Positions 44,279 to 53,942 of a DNA stretch of 64,000 nt are shown here, one piece after another. Positions within the stretch are counted from its first letter, which is position 1. Each line of letters opens with the position of its first letter. The stretch comes from Sorangium cellulosum So0157-2 (GTDB taxonomy: Bacteria > Myxococcota_A > Polyangia > Polyangiales > Polyangiaceae): NCBI RefSeq assembly GCF_000418325.1, contig NC_021658.1, positions 620,001-684,000 on the forward strand, in the 5' to 3' direction. Below the pieces are notes generated by a model. The model was not told the DNA's origin and made no database searches. It was given only the letters and a program-made list of their open reading frames with translations. A program made the position numbers and the translations under genes.

Positions 44279-47200
44279 CCGCTGCCATCATGATGCCAGG
44301 CTCCCGGCTGAACAACGTTTCCATCCTTGTCTTTGTATGTCCCCTTGGTGGTAGGAGACTGGGCATCGCTCTTGCCGGGTGACCATGCGGGGTTCCACTT
44401 GGGATCCGCTGGCGCAAATCTCGTTCCTCCTCCGGGTACTTTGCTGCCAGGGGGCGGTAGCCCAGCCAGACTCCATAGGCGAGCGATGGTTTGCGTGCAA
44501 TTCGGGCAAGCTTGCTCGAGGCTGTCCTTATTGCTTCCCTTGTAGGATTTTATGCTCTCGATCCCACCCAGGGCCTCCTGGAGATGGTTCTGCCAGTTTG
44601 GGTCGTCTGGATGGCAGCTTTTTCCCGTTTTCTCCTCCCAGCGATTGAGATAATCACTGAGCGCCTTCGGCTCTGAACAATCCTCGGGGTTGCCTGCGCT
44701 CCCCGGCGGCCGTGCTGGCGTGGGAGGTAGCGCTGCTTGCACCGCAGGGTGCAGCCTCTCGCGTTGGGCTTGGCCGGAGTGCGCTTCGCGCGTCAGGGAG
44801 CCTGCTTTGCCGTTCTTGCCGGTGTAGGTTCCGGCTACCTCCGTATGCATCTTTGCCAATGCATCCGGATCGACCAGCTCTGTCGGCCAGTTGTCGACGT
44901 AAGCATACGCCTTGAGGCTCCCCTCGAGCCCGATCGGCTCCGGGCTCAGGTACGTGCCCGTCTCCGGGTCGTAATACCTGTGCCCGTTGTAGTACAGCCC
45001 GGTCTCCTCGTCGGCGTACTGTCCCGGAAACCTGAGCGGCGTCAGCGCCGCATGCTCCGCCGGCACCTCGCCGTAGAGCCCCGCCCCGAGCTCCGCCGCC
45101 ACGCTGCCGTCCCCCTCGACCAGCGCCTCCGGAAACCCGTTCACCCCGTGGACGAAGTACCGGAGCGCGCCCGCCGCGCCGTCCCGCTGCGCGAGCGGCA
45201 GCGCGCTCTCCGGCAGCGTGACGTAGCTGCGCTCCTCCACGATGCGCGCGCCCGCGCCGTCCGCCCGCTCGCGGCGCTCGTGCACCAGCGCGCCGCCGCG
45301 CCACGCGTAGCGCGTCACGCTCTCCACCTCTCCCATCCGCGCCACGCGCTTCTCGATCCTGCGGCCGAAGGCGTCGTACGCGAACGCGATCGTGCGCCCC
45401 TCCGGCGTCCGTGCCTCCATCAGCCGTCCATCGCCGCTCCATGCATAGGCCCACACGCGCTCGCGTTCCTGCTCGCCGGCGGCGCCCGATCCGGTCACGC
45501 GCTTCCGCACCACGTCGCCGCGCTCGCCGTGCTCGTACCGCACGATCTCTCGTCCCGCCGCGCGCGCCGTCAACCGCCCCCCCGGCGCATACGTCCGCCG
45601 CTCGTCTGCGCGCTCCAGGTCGCCCGCCGCCGTGAACCGGAACCGCTCCGCCGCCTTGCCTGCCCTGCGCCGCTCGATGACGCGGCCGTTCGCGTCGCGG
45701 AGCATCTCCCCCGTCGCGCCGCCGCGGTCCTGAGCCGCGCGCAGCAGCCCCGCGGGCGACCACGCGTACGTCCTGCGCCACGTCGCGGGCGCCACGAGCG
45801 GCCCGACCCACGGCGGCTCGCCGGGCCGGATCCGCGGCGTGGCGGGCTTGCCGAGCACGCTCTGGCGCGCGAGCAGCCGGTCGGCGTTCACCTCGGTCGC
45901 GATCGTGCCGCCGCCGGGCAGGACCCGCTCGACCTCGAAGCCCCGCGCGTCGTAGGCGAGCCGCAGCGGCTCGCGCTCATCGCCCACCAGCGCGGCGACG
46001 GGCCGACCCACGACGTCGCGCTGCACGGCCACCTCGCCGCCCGGCCCGCGCACGCCGATGGCCTTGCCCATGGCGTCGTAGGTCCACGCGAACGCCGCGA
46101 GCTCCTCGCCGCCCCGCCTCGTCACCTCCGTGAGCACCCGCCCGCGCCGATCGTAGGAGTACACGCACTCCACATCGCCGCTCGCGGCGCGCTCGAGCCT
46201 GCCGAGCGGATCGTAGTCGAACACGTCCTCTCGTCCGTCGGAGGTGGCGCGCTTGACGAGCCTCCCGACGGCGTCGTACTCGAAATCGACCGTGGCGGGG
46301 CCGCACCGCATCTGCGCGATCCTGCCCTGCAGGTCGAGCCGGTACGCGATCTCCCGGCCATCGAAGGTCCGCTCGCCGGTGATACGCCCCTCGCCGTCGC
46401 GCTGGATCCGGTGCTCGTCGCCCGCCTCGTTGACGATGCGCACCAGGTCTTGCTCGCGGTCGTAGCGGTAGAGCACCCTGGTCCCGTCGGGCCGTACGAG
46501 CTCGGTGACGACATGGAAGCCGCCCCAGCGCAGCGTCGTGGTGCGCCCGTCGGCGTCGGTGATCTTCGCCAGATTGCCATCGGCGTCGAAGTCGTGGCGC
46601 GTCACCGCGCCGCCGGGCCCGAACACGGCGCAGAGCCGGCCGCACGCGTCGTAGGCGTAGCGCGTCTCGTGGCCGGCCTCGTCGGTGAAGCCCACGACGC
46701 GGCCGAGGAAATCGTAGCGGATGCGCCGCTCGGCGCCGTCGGGCTCGACCACGCGTACGCGGTTCGCGAGCGCGTCGTTGCCGTCGCGGTGGCACCATGC
46801 CTCGACGCATCGCCCGTCCTTGTAGCGGAACTCCGCGACGAGCCCGCCCGGCTCCTCGCGCCGCAGCAGGCGGTGGTCCTCGTCGTAGGCGAAGCGGTGC
46901 GCGTGCCCCGCGGCGTCCTCGGCCGCGACGAGGTCTCCGCGCGCGTCGAACGCGTAGCGCCGCCGCGCTTCCCAGCGCCCTTGCGCCGTGGCGTTCTTGA
47001 CCTCGAAGGCGGCGATGCGGCCGTCCTTGTGCCGTCGCGCGCGCACGACGCGGCCCACGCTGTCGATCACGTGCGCGAGCCGGCCGTCCTCGTACGACAG
47101 CTCGATCAGGTTGTCGTGCAGATCGACGATCCGGCTCAGCAGCCACCGGCCGCCCCGCGCTTCGGCGAGGAGGTACGCCAGCCCGCCCGCGGCGAGCGCG

Positions 47201-47283
47201 TAGCCCCACGGGTACCGGGTCAGCACGCCGCACGGCAGCCGCGCCGACTCGCCCGGATCGAGCCGCGATTCGACGCATCGCAC
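44263..47283 (-). CDS. RHS/YD-repeat protein with deaminase-like C-terminal tip
   Basis: About 1006 residues from GTG 47283 (frame open to 47430 but overlapping the upstream gene). A long series of YD repeats (YDFLGRVVGF, YDACGRLCAVFG, YDPLGRLERA) ends in the RHS core signature RFPGQYADEETGLYYNGHRY followed by YDPETGTYLSPEPIGLEG. The ~210-residue tip starts near 44900. Within it, CSEPKAL (44.68 kb) and ACPNC (44.50 kb) match the C-x-E and C-x2-C zinc/active-site pattern of YwqJ-type nucleic-acid deaminase toxins. No PAAR or secretion domain is seen at the N-terminus, so delivery is unclear or the gene is 5' truncated. Confidence 0.8.
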   Translation of the reverse strand: MRCVESRLDPGESARLPCGVLTRYPWGYALAAGGLAYLLAEARGGRWLLSRIVDLHDNLIELSYEDGRLAHVIDSVGRVVRARRHKDGRIAAFEVKNATAQGRWEARRRYAFDARGDLVAAEDAAGHAHRFAYDEDHRLLRREEPGGLVAEFRYKDGRCVEAWCHRDGNDALANRVRVVEPDGAERRIRYDFLGRVVGFTDEAGHETRYAYDACGRLCAVFGPGGAVTRHDFDADGNLAKITDADGRTTTLRWGGFHVVTELVRPDGTRVLYRYDREQDLVRIVNEAGDEHRIQRDGEGRITGERTFDGREIAYRLDLQGRIAQMRCGPATVDFEYDAVGRLVKRATSDGREDVFDYDPLGRLERAASGDVECVYSYDRRGRVLTEVTRRGGEELAAFAWTYDAMGKAIGVRGPGGEVAVQRDVVGRPVAALVGDEREPLRLAYDARGFEVERVLPGGGTIATEVNADRLLARQSVLGKPATPRIRPGEPPWVGPLVAPATWRRTYAWSPAGLLRAAQDRGGATGEMLRDANGRVIERRRAGKAAERFRFTAAGDLERADERRTYAPGGRLTARAAGREIVRYEHGERGDVVRKRVTGSGAAGEQERERVWAYAWSGDGRLMEARTPEGRTIAFAYDAFGRRIEKRVARMGEVESVTRYAWRGGALVHERRERADGAGARIVEERSYVTLPESALPLAQRDGAAGALRYFVHGVNGFPEALVEGDGSVAAELGAGLYGEVPAEHAALTPLRFPGQYADEETGLYYNGHRYYDPETGTYLSPEPIGLEGSLKAYAYVDNWPTELVDPDALAKMHTEVAGTYTGKNGKAGSLTREAHSGQAQRERLHPAVQAALPPTPARPPGSAGNPEDCSEPKALSDYLNRWEEKTGKSCHPDDPNWQNHLQEALGGIESIKSYKGSNKDSLEQACPNCTQTIARLWSLAGLPPPGSKVPGGGTRFAPADPKWNPAWSPGKSDAQSPTTKGTYKDKDGNVVQPGAWHHDGSGWVKL

Positions 47284-47305
47284 GGCGGGCGCGCCCGGAG
47301 AGCGC

Positions 47306-47659
47306 TCAGCGCCGCCGTCTGCCGCGCGGCGCCGGTTTGCCCCCGCCGCCGCGCGGCCCCGGCCTGCCGCCGCCGCGCGGCCCCGGCTTGCCGCCGCCGC
47401 GCGGCCCCGGCTCGCCCCCGCCGCCGCCACGCGGCGCGGGCTTCTCCGGCGGCGCCTCCGTCGTCCGGACCACGAGCAGCGCTCGCCCGCGATCGAAGGT
47501 CGGCGTCACGCTGACGTAGCCGTTCTCGCGCGCGAAGCCCGCCATGTCGCCGCGGTGCTCATCCATGTACCGGCTGAAGCGCGTCCAGAGATCGCGCGCC
47601 TCCTCGTCCGGGAGGGGCGCACCGTCGATGGAGGCAGCGAGGTTCGATCGATCGCTCAC
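47306..47659 (-). CDS. Small RHS-associated protein with RGG-type tail
   Basis: 117 residues from GTG 47659. The folded part (~75 residues: DLWTRFSRYMDEHRGDMAGF, YVSVTPTFDRGRALLVV) is followed by an Arg/Gly/Pro tail of PRGGGKPG-like repeats. A protein of this type preceding RHS genes in related myxobacteria is my recollection, not verified. It is directly upstream and co-directional with the RHS gene (about 22 bp gap with the chosen RHS start), so an adaptor or chaperone role is possible. The Gly/Arg tail resembles RNA-binding RGG segments. Confidence 0.55.
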   Translation of the reverse strand: MSDRSNLAASIDGAPLPDEEARDLWTRFSRYMDEHRGDMAGFARENGYVSVTPTFDRGRALLVVRTTEAPPEKPAPRGGGGGEPGPRGGGKPGPRGGGRPGPRGGGGKPAPRGRRRR

Positions 47660-47804
47660 GGGATCCTGCGCGCGTCTCGGGGTGGCGTACCGGCAGGGCG
47701 CGCCCGCTCCGCGCGGCACAAGCGTGCCCTCGCGCGCGCGGCCCGGCAAGACCGCAGCGAGCGCCGCCCCACCCCGCCGACGCCCGGGGCGCGGCGGCGA
47801 GCGC

Positions 47805-50800
47805 TCACTGGATCCCGTACTCCTTCAGGCGCCGGTAGAACGTCCGGCGCGGCAAGCCAACGACCTGCGCCGCCTTCACCCGGTTCCAGTTGCAGCTCGA
47901 CAGCGCCACCAGGATCCGCTCGCGCTCGCTCGCCTTGTGCGCGTCGAGCGACGTCTCGACGCGGAGCGGCTCGCTCGACGGGGGGGCCCGGCCTGCGCTC
48001 GCTGGAGCCCCGCCGCCGCCGAGCGGCGCGCGCGTCGGGGGCGGGGCCTCGGCGCCACGGAGCGACCGCGGCGCCGCGTCGGGGAGCTCGAAGTCGTCGC
48101 TCTCCAGCTCGGGGCGGTCCGACAAGACCCACGCGTTGAGCAGCACGTTCTCGAGCTGCCGCACGTTGCCGGGCCAGCTGTACGCCGACAGCCGCTTCAG
48201 CGCGGCGCGCGAGACGCTGCGGCGATCCCGGCCGTAGCGCGCGGCGAAGATCCCGAGGAAGTAGTCGATCAGCAGCGGGATGTCCTCGATCCGCTGGCGC
48301 AGCGACGGGACCCGCACCTCGACGACGTGCAGCCGGTAATAAAGGTCCTCGCGGAACGTGCCGCGCGAGACCATGTCGGCGAGATCCCGGTGCGTCGCCG
48401 CGATGACCCGCGCGTCCACCGGCTCCTCGCGCGCGCCGCCGACCGGGCGGACGACCTTCTCCTGCAGCACCCGCAGCAGGCCCGCCTGCATCTTCTGCGG
48501 CATCTCCCCGATCTCGTCGAGGAGGATCGTCCCGCCGGTCACCTCGCGGAAGAGCCCCTTGCGGTCGCGATCGGCGCCCGTGAACGCGCCGCGCACGTGC
48601 CCGAAGAGCTCGCTCTCCAACAGGTGCTCCGGGATCGCGCCGCAGTTGACGCCCACGAACGGCTTCTTCGCCCGCGGGCTCGCGTTGTGGATCGTCCGCG
48701 CGACGACCTCCTTGCCCGTCCCGCTCTCGCCCGTGATGAGGATCGGGATGTCCGTGTCCTTCACCCGGTCGATCAGCGCGTACACGCGGCGCATCGCCTC
48801 GCTCGTGCCGACCAGGCCCTCGTAGCCGAAATGGCCGCGGATCACCGCGCGCGCCGAGCGCAGATCCCGCCGCGTCGCGGCGAGCTGCGCGGTGCGGTGG
48901 CCGAGGAGCTCCTCCAGCTTCGCGCGCGCGGCGCGCAGCTCCTCGTTCGCGCGCTCCAGCTCGCGGGCGCGCCGCTCGTTCTCGCCGACGAGGCGCGCTG
49001 TCTCGATCGCGATCGCCACCTGGTCGGCCAGCGCCGTCAGCGTGGGGAGCTCGGCCTCGAACTTCGCCGCCGCGCTCAGGCGCGTCTCCAGGTAGAGCGC
49101 GCCGATCACCTGCCCGCTCCGCTGCCGGATCGGCACGCAGGCGACCGACTGCAGCATGAGCTGGTGGACCGAGACGTAATCGCTCATGCGCGCGTCGTCC
49201 CGCGCGCTCGCGGTCACGACCGGCTCGCCCGTGGAGATCACCCGCTCGGCGATCGAGCTGGAGAAGCGCGCGTGCGGATCGTCCCCGGCCTGGTCGCGCG
49301 AGGCGTGGATCGAGAGATCCACCGCGCCCTCGCCCGCGGCGGGCGGCGGCTCGCCGCGCGGCGGCCGCTGCAGGATGATGAACCCGCGCTCCGCCTGGAG
49401 CAGCGCGATCGCGTGATCGGTCACCTTCGCGAGCAGGCGCGTGAGGTCGTGCTCGCCCGCGATCTCCCGGTTGATCTCGAGCACCCGCGCCAGCCGGTCC
49501 TCGCCCGGCGGCGGCGCCGCGGCGGCCTGGGACGCCGCGCCCTGCGTGGACCCCGCGCCGGGCGCCGGCCCCGCGCCCGGCTGGGCGAACGGCACCGTGC
49601 GGCTGCTCATCAGCTCGAGCATCGCCGCCGCCCGGATCTCCTTGCGGCGCGCGTCGTTCCAGAAGACCTCCCGGAGGTCGCGCGGCAGCTTCGAGGCGAT
49701 CTCCTCCAGCGTGATCAGCGCCTCCTCGCGGTCGTGGCGCGCCCGGATGAGGTGCCCGCGCTCCGTCTCGAGCTGCGCCCGCGCCTCCAGCGCGCGCCAG
49801 ATCCAGTCGCGCTGGCCCGCCGCGCGCGCCGCCTCGAGCGCCTCGTCGTACGCCGCCCGGGCCCGCCGCTCGTCGCGCGCGAGCGCCGCGACGCGCCCGC
49901 GCGCGAGCGCGAGCAGCGCCCGGTGGGCGCCGGTCGTCCCGAGGCGCTCCGCCGCCACGTCGATCTCCTCGCCGAGGGCGCGCGGGTCCGCGCCGGCGCG
50001 CGCCACCGCGAAGAGCACGCGCTCGAGCCGCGCCTCGACCCCGTCGATCCGCCGGCCCATCGCCTCGTACGCCTCGGCGCACTCCAGGCAGAGCCGCTCG
50101 GCCTGCTCGAGGTCGCCGGAGCGCGCCGCGTGCTCCGCCTCGAGCGCGAGCAGCTGGGCGTGCTGCTGCTGCGCGAGATCCGCGCGCTGCGCCGCGAGCG
50201 CGTCGAGCGACACCCGGGCGCGCGCGAGCCGCCCGAGGTAGAGGTCGAGGTTCGCGAGGTTGAGGAGCGCCTGCCGGATCGTCGTCACGCGGCCCGAGCG
50301 CCGGCCCAGGTCGACGGCCGCCTCGAGGTGGCGGATGGCCGCGCCGAGGTCGCCCTGGAGCTTCGTGAGCGCGGCGAGGTTCAGGCGGGTCGTCGCGAGC
50401 GTGCCCGCGTCGCCGGCCTGCTCCGCCGCCGTGAGCGCCTCCTCGTAGACGGCCTTCGCCTCGCTGAGCCGGTCGTCCCGCTGGAGCGCGAACGCGAGCG
50501 AGACGAGCGCGACCGAGAGGATCCGCGGCTCGCCCGTGAGCCGCGCGAGCCGCACCGCGTGCTCCAGCGTGCGCTTCGCGTCCTCGTGCCGCGAGGCGAA
50601 GCTCTGCGCGAGCCCGCGCGTCGCCACCGCCTCGGCGACGATCGCCTCGGGCGAGGCGCCGAACGCGGCGGCCGTCGCGAGCTCGGGGCGCGGCTCGCCG
50701 GGGAGCTCCGCCTCGAGCTTGAGCGGGCCCAGCCGCTCGACGGCCTCGCCCGCGCGGCGCTCCGCCTCGCCGTAGTCGCCGGTGCGGAGCAGCGCCCGGG

Positions 50801-52562
50801 CCATCTGCAGCGACCAGAACGCCGCCTGCGCGCGATCGCCCGAGGCCTCGACCTGGTCCTTCGCGCGCGCGAGCTCCGCGAGCGCCCGCGCGGTGTCGCC
50901 GCGGTTCATCGCGAGCCGCGCGCGCGCGATCACCACGACGGGCACCACGACGGGCGAGCCGTCGCCCTGGAGCCGGCCGAGCGCCTCCGCGGCCGCGTCG
51001 AAGTGGCCGCGGTCGAGCAGCCGGTGGATCTCCGCGGGCGGCAGCGCCGCGCCCTCGGCGCCGGCGCCGCCCGGCCCGGACGCCGCCGCCCCCGAGGCGG
51101 GGGGCGCCTCGAGCAGCCGATCGACGTCCTCGGTCGACGCGACGGGCGCGCGCGCGATGCGCGCGACGATCTCCCGGATGCGCCCGGGCCACCGGCCCGC
51201 GCGCGCGACGACGTGCGCGGCCACCGCGTCGCTCAGCGACGGGATGGTGCGCTGCACGAGCTCGCGGGCGACCTGCTCGTCGAGCGGCGCCATCTCGAAG
51301 CGCTGGAACCCGCGGGCGAAGGCGGCGGCGCGGCCGGGCGAGGGCGCGCCGGCCGCCGGAGCGCCGTCGGCGCCGCCGGCGCCGCGCTCCCGCGGGTCTC
51401 CGAGCACGAGCACGAGCTTGCCGCCGGCCCTCCGGACCTCGTCGAGCCGCTCGATCTCCGCGTCGCCGAGCCGATCGGCGTCGTCGACGAGCGCCGTCAC
51501 CCGGCCGGGATCGTGCGCCGACAGCTCGATCGCGAGCGCCTCGCGCGGGTCGGCCACGCGGGCCGCCTCGACCCACGCGACGGCGTACCCGCCGACCTCG
51601 AGCGACCACGCGATGCGCCGGAGCAGCGCGCTCCGCCCGGACGCGGGCGGCCCGGCGATCGAGAGCCCGGAGCCCGCGGGCAGCGCCATGATCTGCGCGA
51701 GCAGCCGGCCGGACGGCGCGTCCAGCCCGACGATCGGCCAGACCACCGCGCCCGCGCCGGCGTCGGGCCGCGCGCCCGGCTCGGCGGGCCCGGCGGGCTC
51801 CTCGCTCGGCCCGCAGGGGAGCCGCGCGGCGCGCCGGAGCGCGTTCGCGAGCTCGTCCGCGCTCGGGTAGCGCGCGTTCGGCTCCCTGGCGGTGGCCCGG
51901 TCGACGACCTCCTGGAGCGCGCCTATGACCTTCGGATCGCGCGCGCCCTCGCCCTCGCTCTGGCGGAGCGCCTCGGCGAGGGTCGCGCCGAGCGCGAACA
52001 CCTCGGCGCGGACGGTGAGCGGGTCGCCCTTGAAGAGCTCGGGGGCGGCGTAGCGGGGCGTGAGGCCCACGGGCCGCGAGCCGTCGTCGCGGAACGGCGT
52101 GGCGAGGCCGAGGTCGACGAGCGTGGCGCGCCCGCCCTCGCCGACGATGATGTTCGCGGGCTTCACGTCGCCGTGCAGCAGCAGCGCGCGGTGCAGGCGC
52201 GTGAGCTGGTCGGCCGCGTCGGCGATGGCCGCGAGGTTCCTGGCCAGGTCGCCCTTGCGCGCGAGCAGGTCGGCGAGGCTCGTCCCCTCGACGAGCTCGC
52301 GCACCATGAAGGGCCGCCCCGACGCGGGCAGCCGGCCGAAGCGCAGCACGCGCGGCACGCCGAGGCCCTCGACGCCCGACAGCGCCGCCGCCTCGCGGAC
52401 GAGCGCGAGCACCTCCGGCTCGTCCGCGTCCTCGCCGAGCGTCTTCAGCGCGACCGTCTTGCCGGTGATCCGGTCGCGCACCGCCCACACCTCGCCGCCG
52501 CCGCCCTTTCCGAGCGTCCCGATCGGCTCATATCGCGGGGGAAACAGCGGGTGTGACGTCAC
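47805..52562 (-). CDS. Kinase-TPR-GAF-sigma54 activator fusion (bEBP)
   Basis: 1585 residues. Order: kinase domain (~10-270: GKGGGGEV, Lys40 in VALKTL, HGDVKPANI with Asp132, D150-L-G instead of DFG). Next is an ATPase-like module whose P-loop reads GPPASGRS (Lys replaced by Arg), then a long TPR region and GAF (~1080-1190). A sigma-54 AAA+ domain (~1255-1490) has GESGTGKE, the intact GAFTGA loop, LLDEIGEM and the R-finger region. A Fis-type helix-turn-helix closes the chain (CNWNRVKAAQVVGLPRRTFY). It activates sigma-54 promoters in response to a GAF ligand and/or phosphorylation. It lies 12 bp downstream of the barrel gene (same operon). Confidence 0.95.
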   Translation of the reverse strand: MTSHPLFPPRYEPIGTLGKGGGGEVWAVRDRITGKTVALKTLGEDADEPEVLALVREAAALSGVEGLGVPRVLRFGRLPASGRPFMVRELVEGTSLADLLARKGDLARNLAAIADAADQLTRLHRALLLHGDVKPANIIVGEGGRATLVDLGLATPFRDDGSRPVGLTPRYAAPELFKGDPLTVRAEVFALGATLAEALRQSEGEGARDPKVIGALQEVVDRATAREPNARYPSADELANALRRAARLPCGPSEEPAGPAEPGARPDAGAGAVVWPIVGLDAPSGRLLAQIMALPAGSGLSIAGPPASGRSALLRRIAWSLEVGGYAVAWVEAARVADPREALAIELSAHDPGRVTALVDDADRLGDAEIERLDEVRRAGGKLVLVLGDPRERGAGGADGAPAAGAPSPGRAAAFARGFQRFEMAPLDEQVARELVQRTIPSLSDAVAAHVVARAGRWPGRIREIVARIARAPVASTEDVDRLLEAPPASGAAASGPGGAGAEGAALPPAEIHRLLDRGHFDAAAEALGRLQGDGSPVVVPVVVIARARLAMNRGDTARALAELARAKDQVEASGDRAQAAFWSLQMARALLRTGDYGEAERRAGEAVERLGPLKLEAELPGEPRPELATAAAFGASPEAIVAEAVATRGLAQSFASRHEDAKRTLEHAVRLARLTGEPRILSVALVSLAFALQRDDRLSEAKAVYEEALTAAEQAGDAGTLATTRLNLAALTKLQGDLGAAIRHLEAAVDLGRRSGRVTTIRQALLNLANLDLYLGRLARARVSLDALAAQRADLAQQQHAQLLALEAEHAARSGDLEQAERLCLECAEAYEAMGRRIDGVEARLERVLFAVARAGADPRALGEEIDVAAERLGTTGAHRALLALARGRVAALARDERRARAAYDEALEAARAAGQRDWIWRALEARAQLETERGHLIRARHDREEALITLEEIASKLPRDLREVFWNDARRKEIRAAAMLELMSSRTVPFAQPGAGPAPGAGSTQGAASQAAAAPPPGEDRLARVLEINREIAGEHDLTRLLAKVTDHAIALLQAERGFIILQRPPRGEPPPAAGEGAVDLSIHASRDQAGDDPHARFSSSIAERVISTGEPVVTASARDDARMSDYVSVHQLMLQSVACVPIRQRSGQVIGALYLETRLSAAAKFEAELPTLTALADQVAIAIETARLVGENERRARELERANEELRAARAKLEELLGHRTAQLAATRRDLRSARAVIRGHFGYEGLVGTSEAMRRVYALIDRVKDTDIPILITGESGTGKEVVARTIHNASPRAKKPFVGVNCGAIPEHLLESELFGHVRGAFTGADRDRKGLFREVTGGTILLDEIGEMPQKMQAGLLRVLQEKVVRPVGGAREEPVDARVIAATHRDLADMVSRGTFREDLYYRLHVVEVRVPSLRQRIEDIPLLIDYFLGIFAARYGRDRRSVSRAALKRLSAYSWPGNVRQLENVLLNAWVLSDRPELESDDFELPDAAPRSLRGAEAPPPTRAPLGGGGAPASAGRAPPSSEPLRVETSLDAHKASERERILVALSSCNWNRVKAAQVVGLPRRTFYRRLKEYGIQ

Positions 52563-52574
52563 GCGATCCCTCGA

Positions 52575-53528
52575 TCAGAGGCCATATCCGGCGGACAGCC
52601 CGAAGAAGAAGCCCGTGATGGAGAACCCGGCGTCGAGCCGCGTCTGCAGCTGCTTGATCGGCTTGTACCGGAAGCTCACCTGCGGGAACGAGATCCACGG
52701 GAACACCGACGGCTTCGAGCCCCCGTTGACCCAGCTCGGCTCGCTGTAATCGCCGTAATGGTTGTTGGAGCCGTCGCAGTAGGCGCCGCCCGGGCCGCCC
52801 AGGCCGGAGCACTTCCTCCACGCGCTCACGTCGTCGGGGCTCGGGTTCGACCCCGCGGCGCCCGGGTACGCCTGGGCGCGGTGGAGATCGCCGAACACAA
52901 GGCCGATCCCGACGCCGCCGCCGACGAGGAGCGAGAAGCGGCCCTTGTCGTCGATGGGGACGTCGAAGAGGAGGTCGCTCGTGAAATAGAGGAGCTTCAT
53001 GTCGCTCGACACCATCTCCCAGGCGAACTGGTCGTCGTTCTTCCCCTTGAAGAGGAAGGGATCCATCGAGTAGTCGGCGTAGGACAGCGCGAGATCGATC
53101 TCGAGCCCGTTCTTGCGCGAGGTGAACTCCGGGCCGATCATGAACACGTTCACCGTCGCGCCGCCGTCGGCGAACAGGTTGATCATGAACTTCGGGACGA
53201 TGACGTTCCGGAGCCGGAGGCCGATGAACTTGTGGGCCTTGCCGTCCTTCTCGAACGGGCTGTTGTCGTCCGCGGCCTCGGGCGGCGCTTCCGGCAGCTC
53301 GTCCTTCCCGGCGGGCGCCTTGTCGTCCTTGGCCTGCTCGTCCTTGGCCTGCTCGTCCTTGGCCTGCTCGTCCGCGGCGACGGCGTCGTCCGGAGCGCTG
53401 CCGCCGCCGTCCTTCGACTGCGCGCGGGCCGTCCCGGCAAAGCACACGGCGCCGAGCAACGCGGCGAGCGCAGCGGCCCTGGCAGGCACCCCGACCGCGA
53501 GCTGCCGACCCATCTTCAAGTGGTACAT
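52575..53528 (-). CDS. Outer-membrane beta-barrel-type protein
   Basis: 317 residues from ATG 53528 (AGGTGA ~10 bases upstream; ATG 53513 possible). Signal peptide ends GTARAQ. Then an acidic low-complexity segment with three EQAKD copies (15-bp repeat near 53330-53375), followed by ~240 residues of alternating beta strands (FIGLRLRNVIVPKFMINLF, GRFSLLVGGGVGIGLVFG, VSFRYKPIKQLQTRLDAGF) ending GLSAGYGL. Probably an outer-membrane barrel. First gene of an operon with the kinase/sigma-54 activator, which could be its regulator or signal receiver. Confidence 0.75.
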   Translation of the reverse strand: MYHLKMGRQLAVGVPARAAALAALLGAVCFAGTARAQSKDGGGSAPDDAVAADEQAKDEQAKDEQAKDDKAPAGKDELPEAPPEAADDNSPFEKDGKAHKFIGLRLRNVIVPKFMINLFADGGATVNVFMIGPEFTSRKNGLEIDLALSYADYSMDPFLFKGKNDDQFAWEMVSSDMKLLYFTSDLLFDVPIDDKGRFSLLVGGGVGIGLVFGDLHRAQAYPGAAGSNPSPDDVSAWRKCSGLGGPGGAYCDGSNNHYGDYSEPSWVNGGSKPSVFPWISFPQVSFRYKPIKQLQTRLDAGFSITGFFFGLSAGYGL

Positions 53529-53942
53529 TGTAGGTCACCTAGCGATGCGTAAGGTCAGGGCCGGATCCGGGCACGCACGGAACGAACGCGCCGAGGCCAA
53601 GCTCCGGTTCTCCGCGCGCCCCGGTGCACCGGGGACCAGCCGAGGGGGAGGGTACACGAGACGCCGCGCCGTGTGGCGCCCGCTGGCCGCCCATGGCGGA
53701 GCTTTTTCGGGCGCTGGGGGTGCGCGGGATGCGGGGGGAGGGCTCCGCGTGGGCGCCGGGTGCGGTCCGCGGGCGCGGTGCGGCAGAGCGCGGCCGTCCG
53801 CGCCCGGTATGAGGTCGTGAGAGACCAGCGCGCGGGGTCGTGAGAGCCGGCATGGGGCCCTCCGGCGGGCCGGCGCCCCCTGCACGGAGCGGCTGAAGCG
53901 CGAGGTTGCGCACAGCGAAATGATCCGCAATAGACGGAAAGG
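53529..53942. other. 414-bp divergent intergenic region
   Basis: Between the barrel gene and the alpha/beta-hydrolase gene. GC-rich, with no recognisable gene or RNA; presumably holds both promoters. The hydrolase start at 53943 follows a short AGACGGAAAGG (53933-53941) purine stretch that may serve as ribosome site. Confidence 0.4.
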
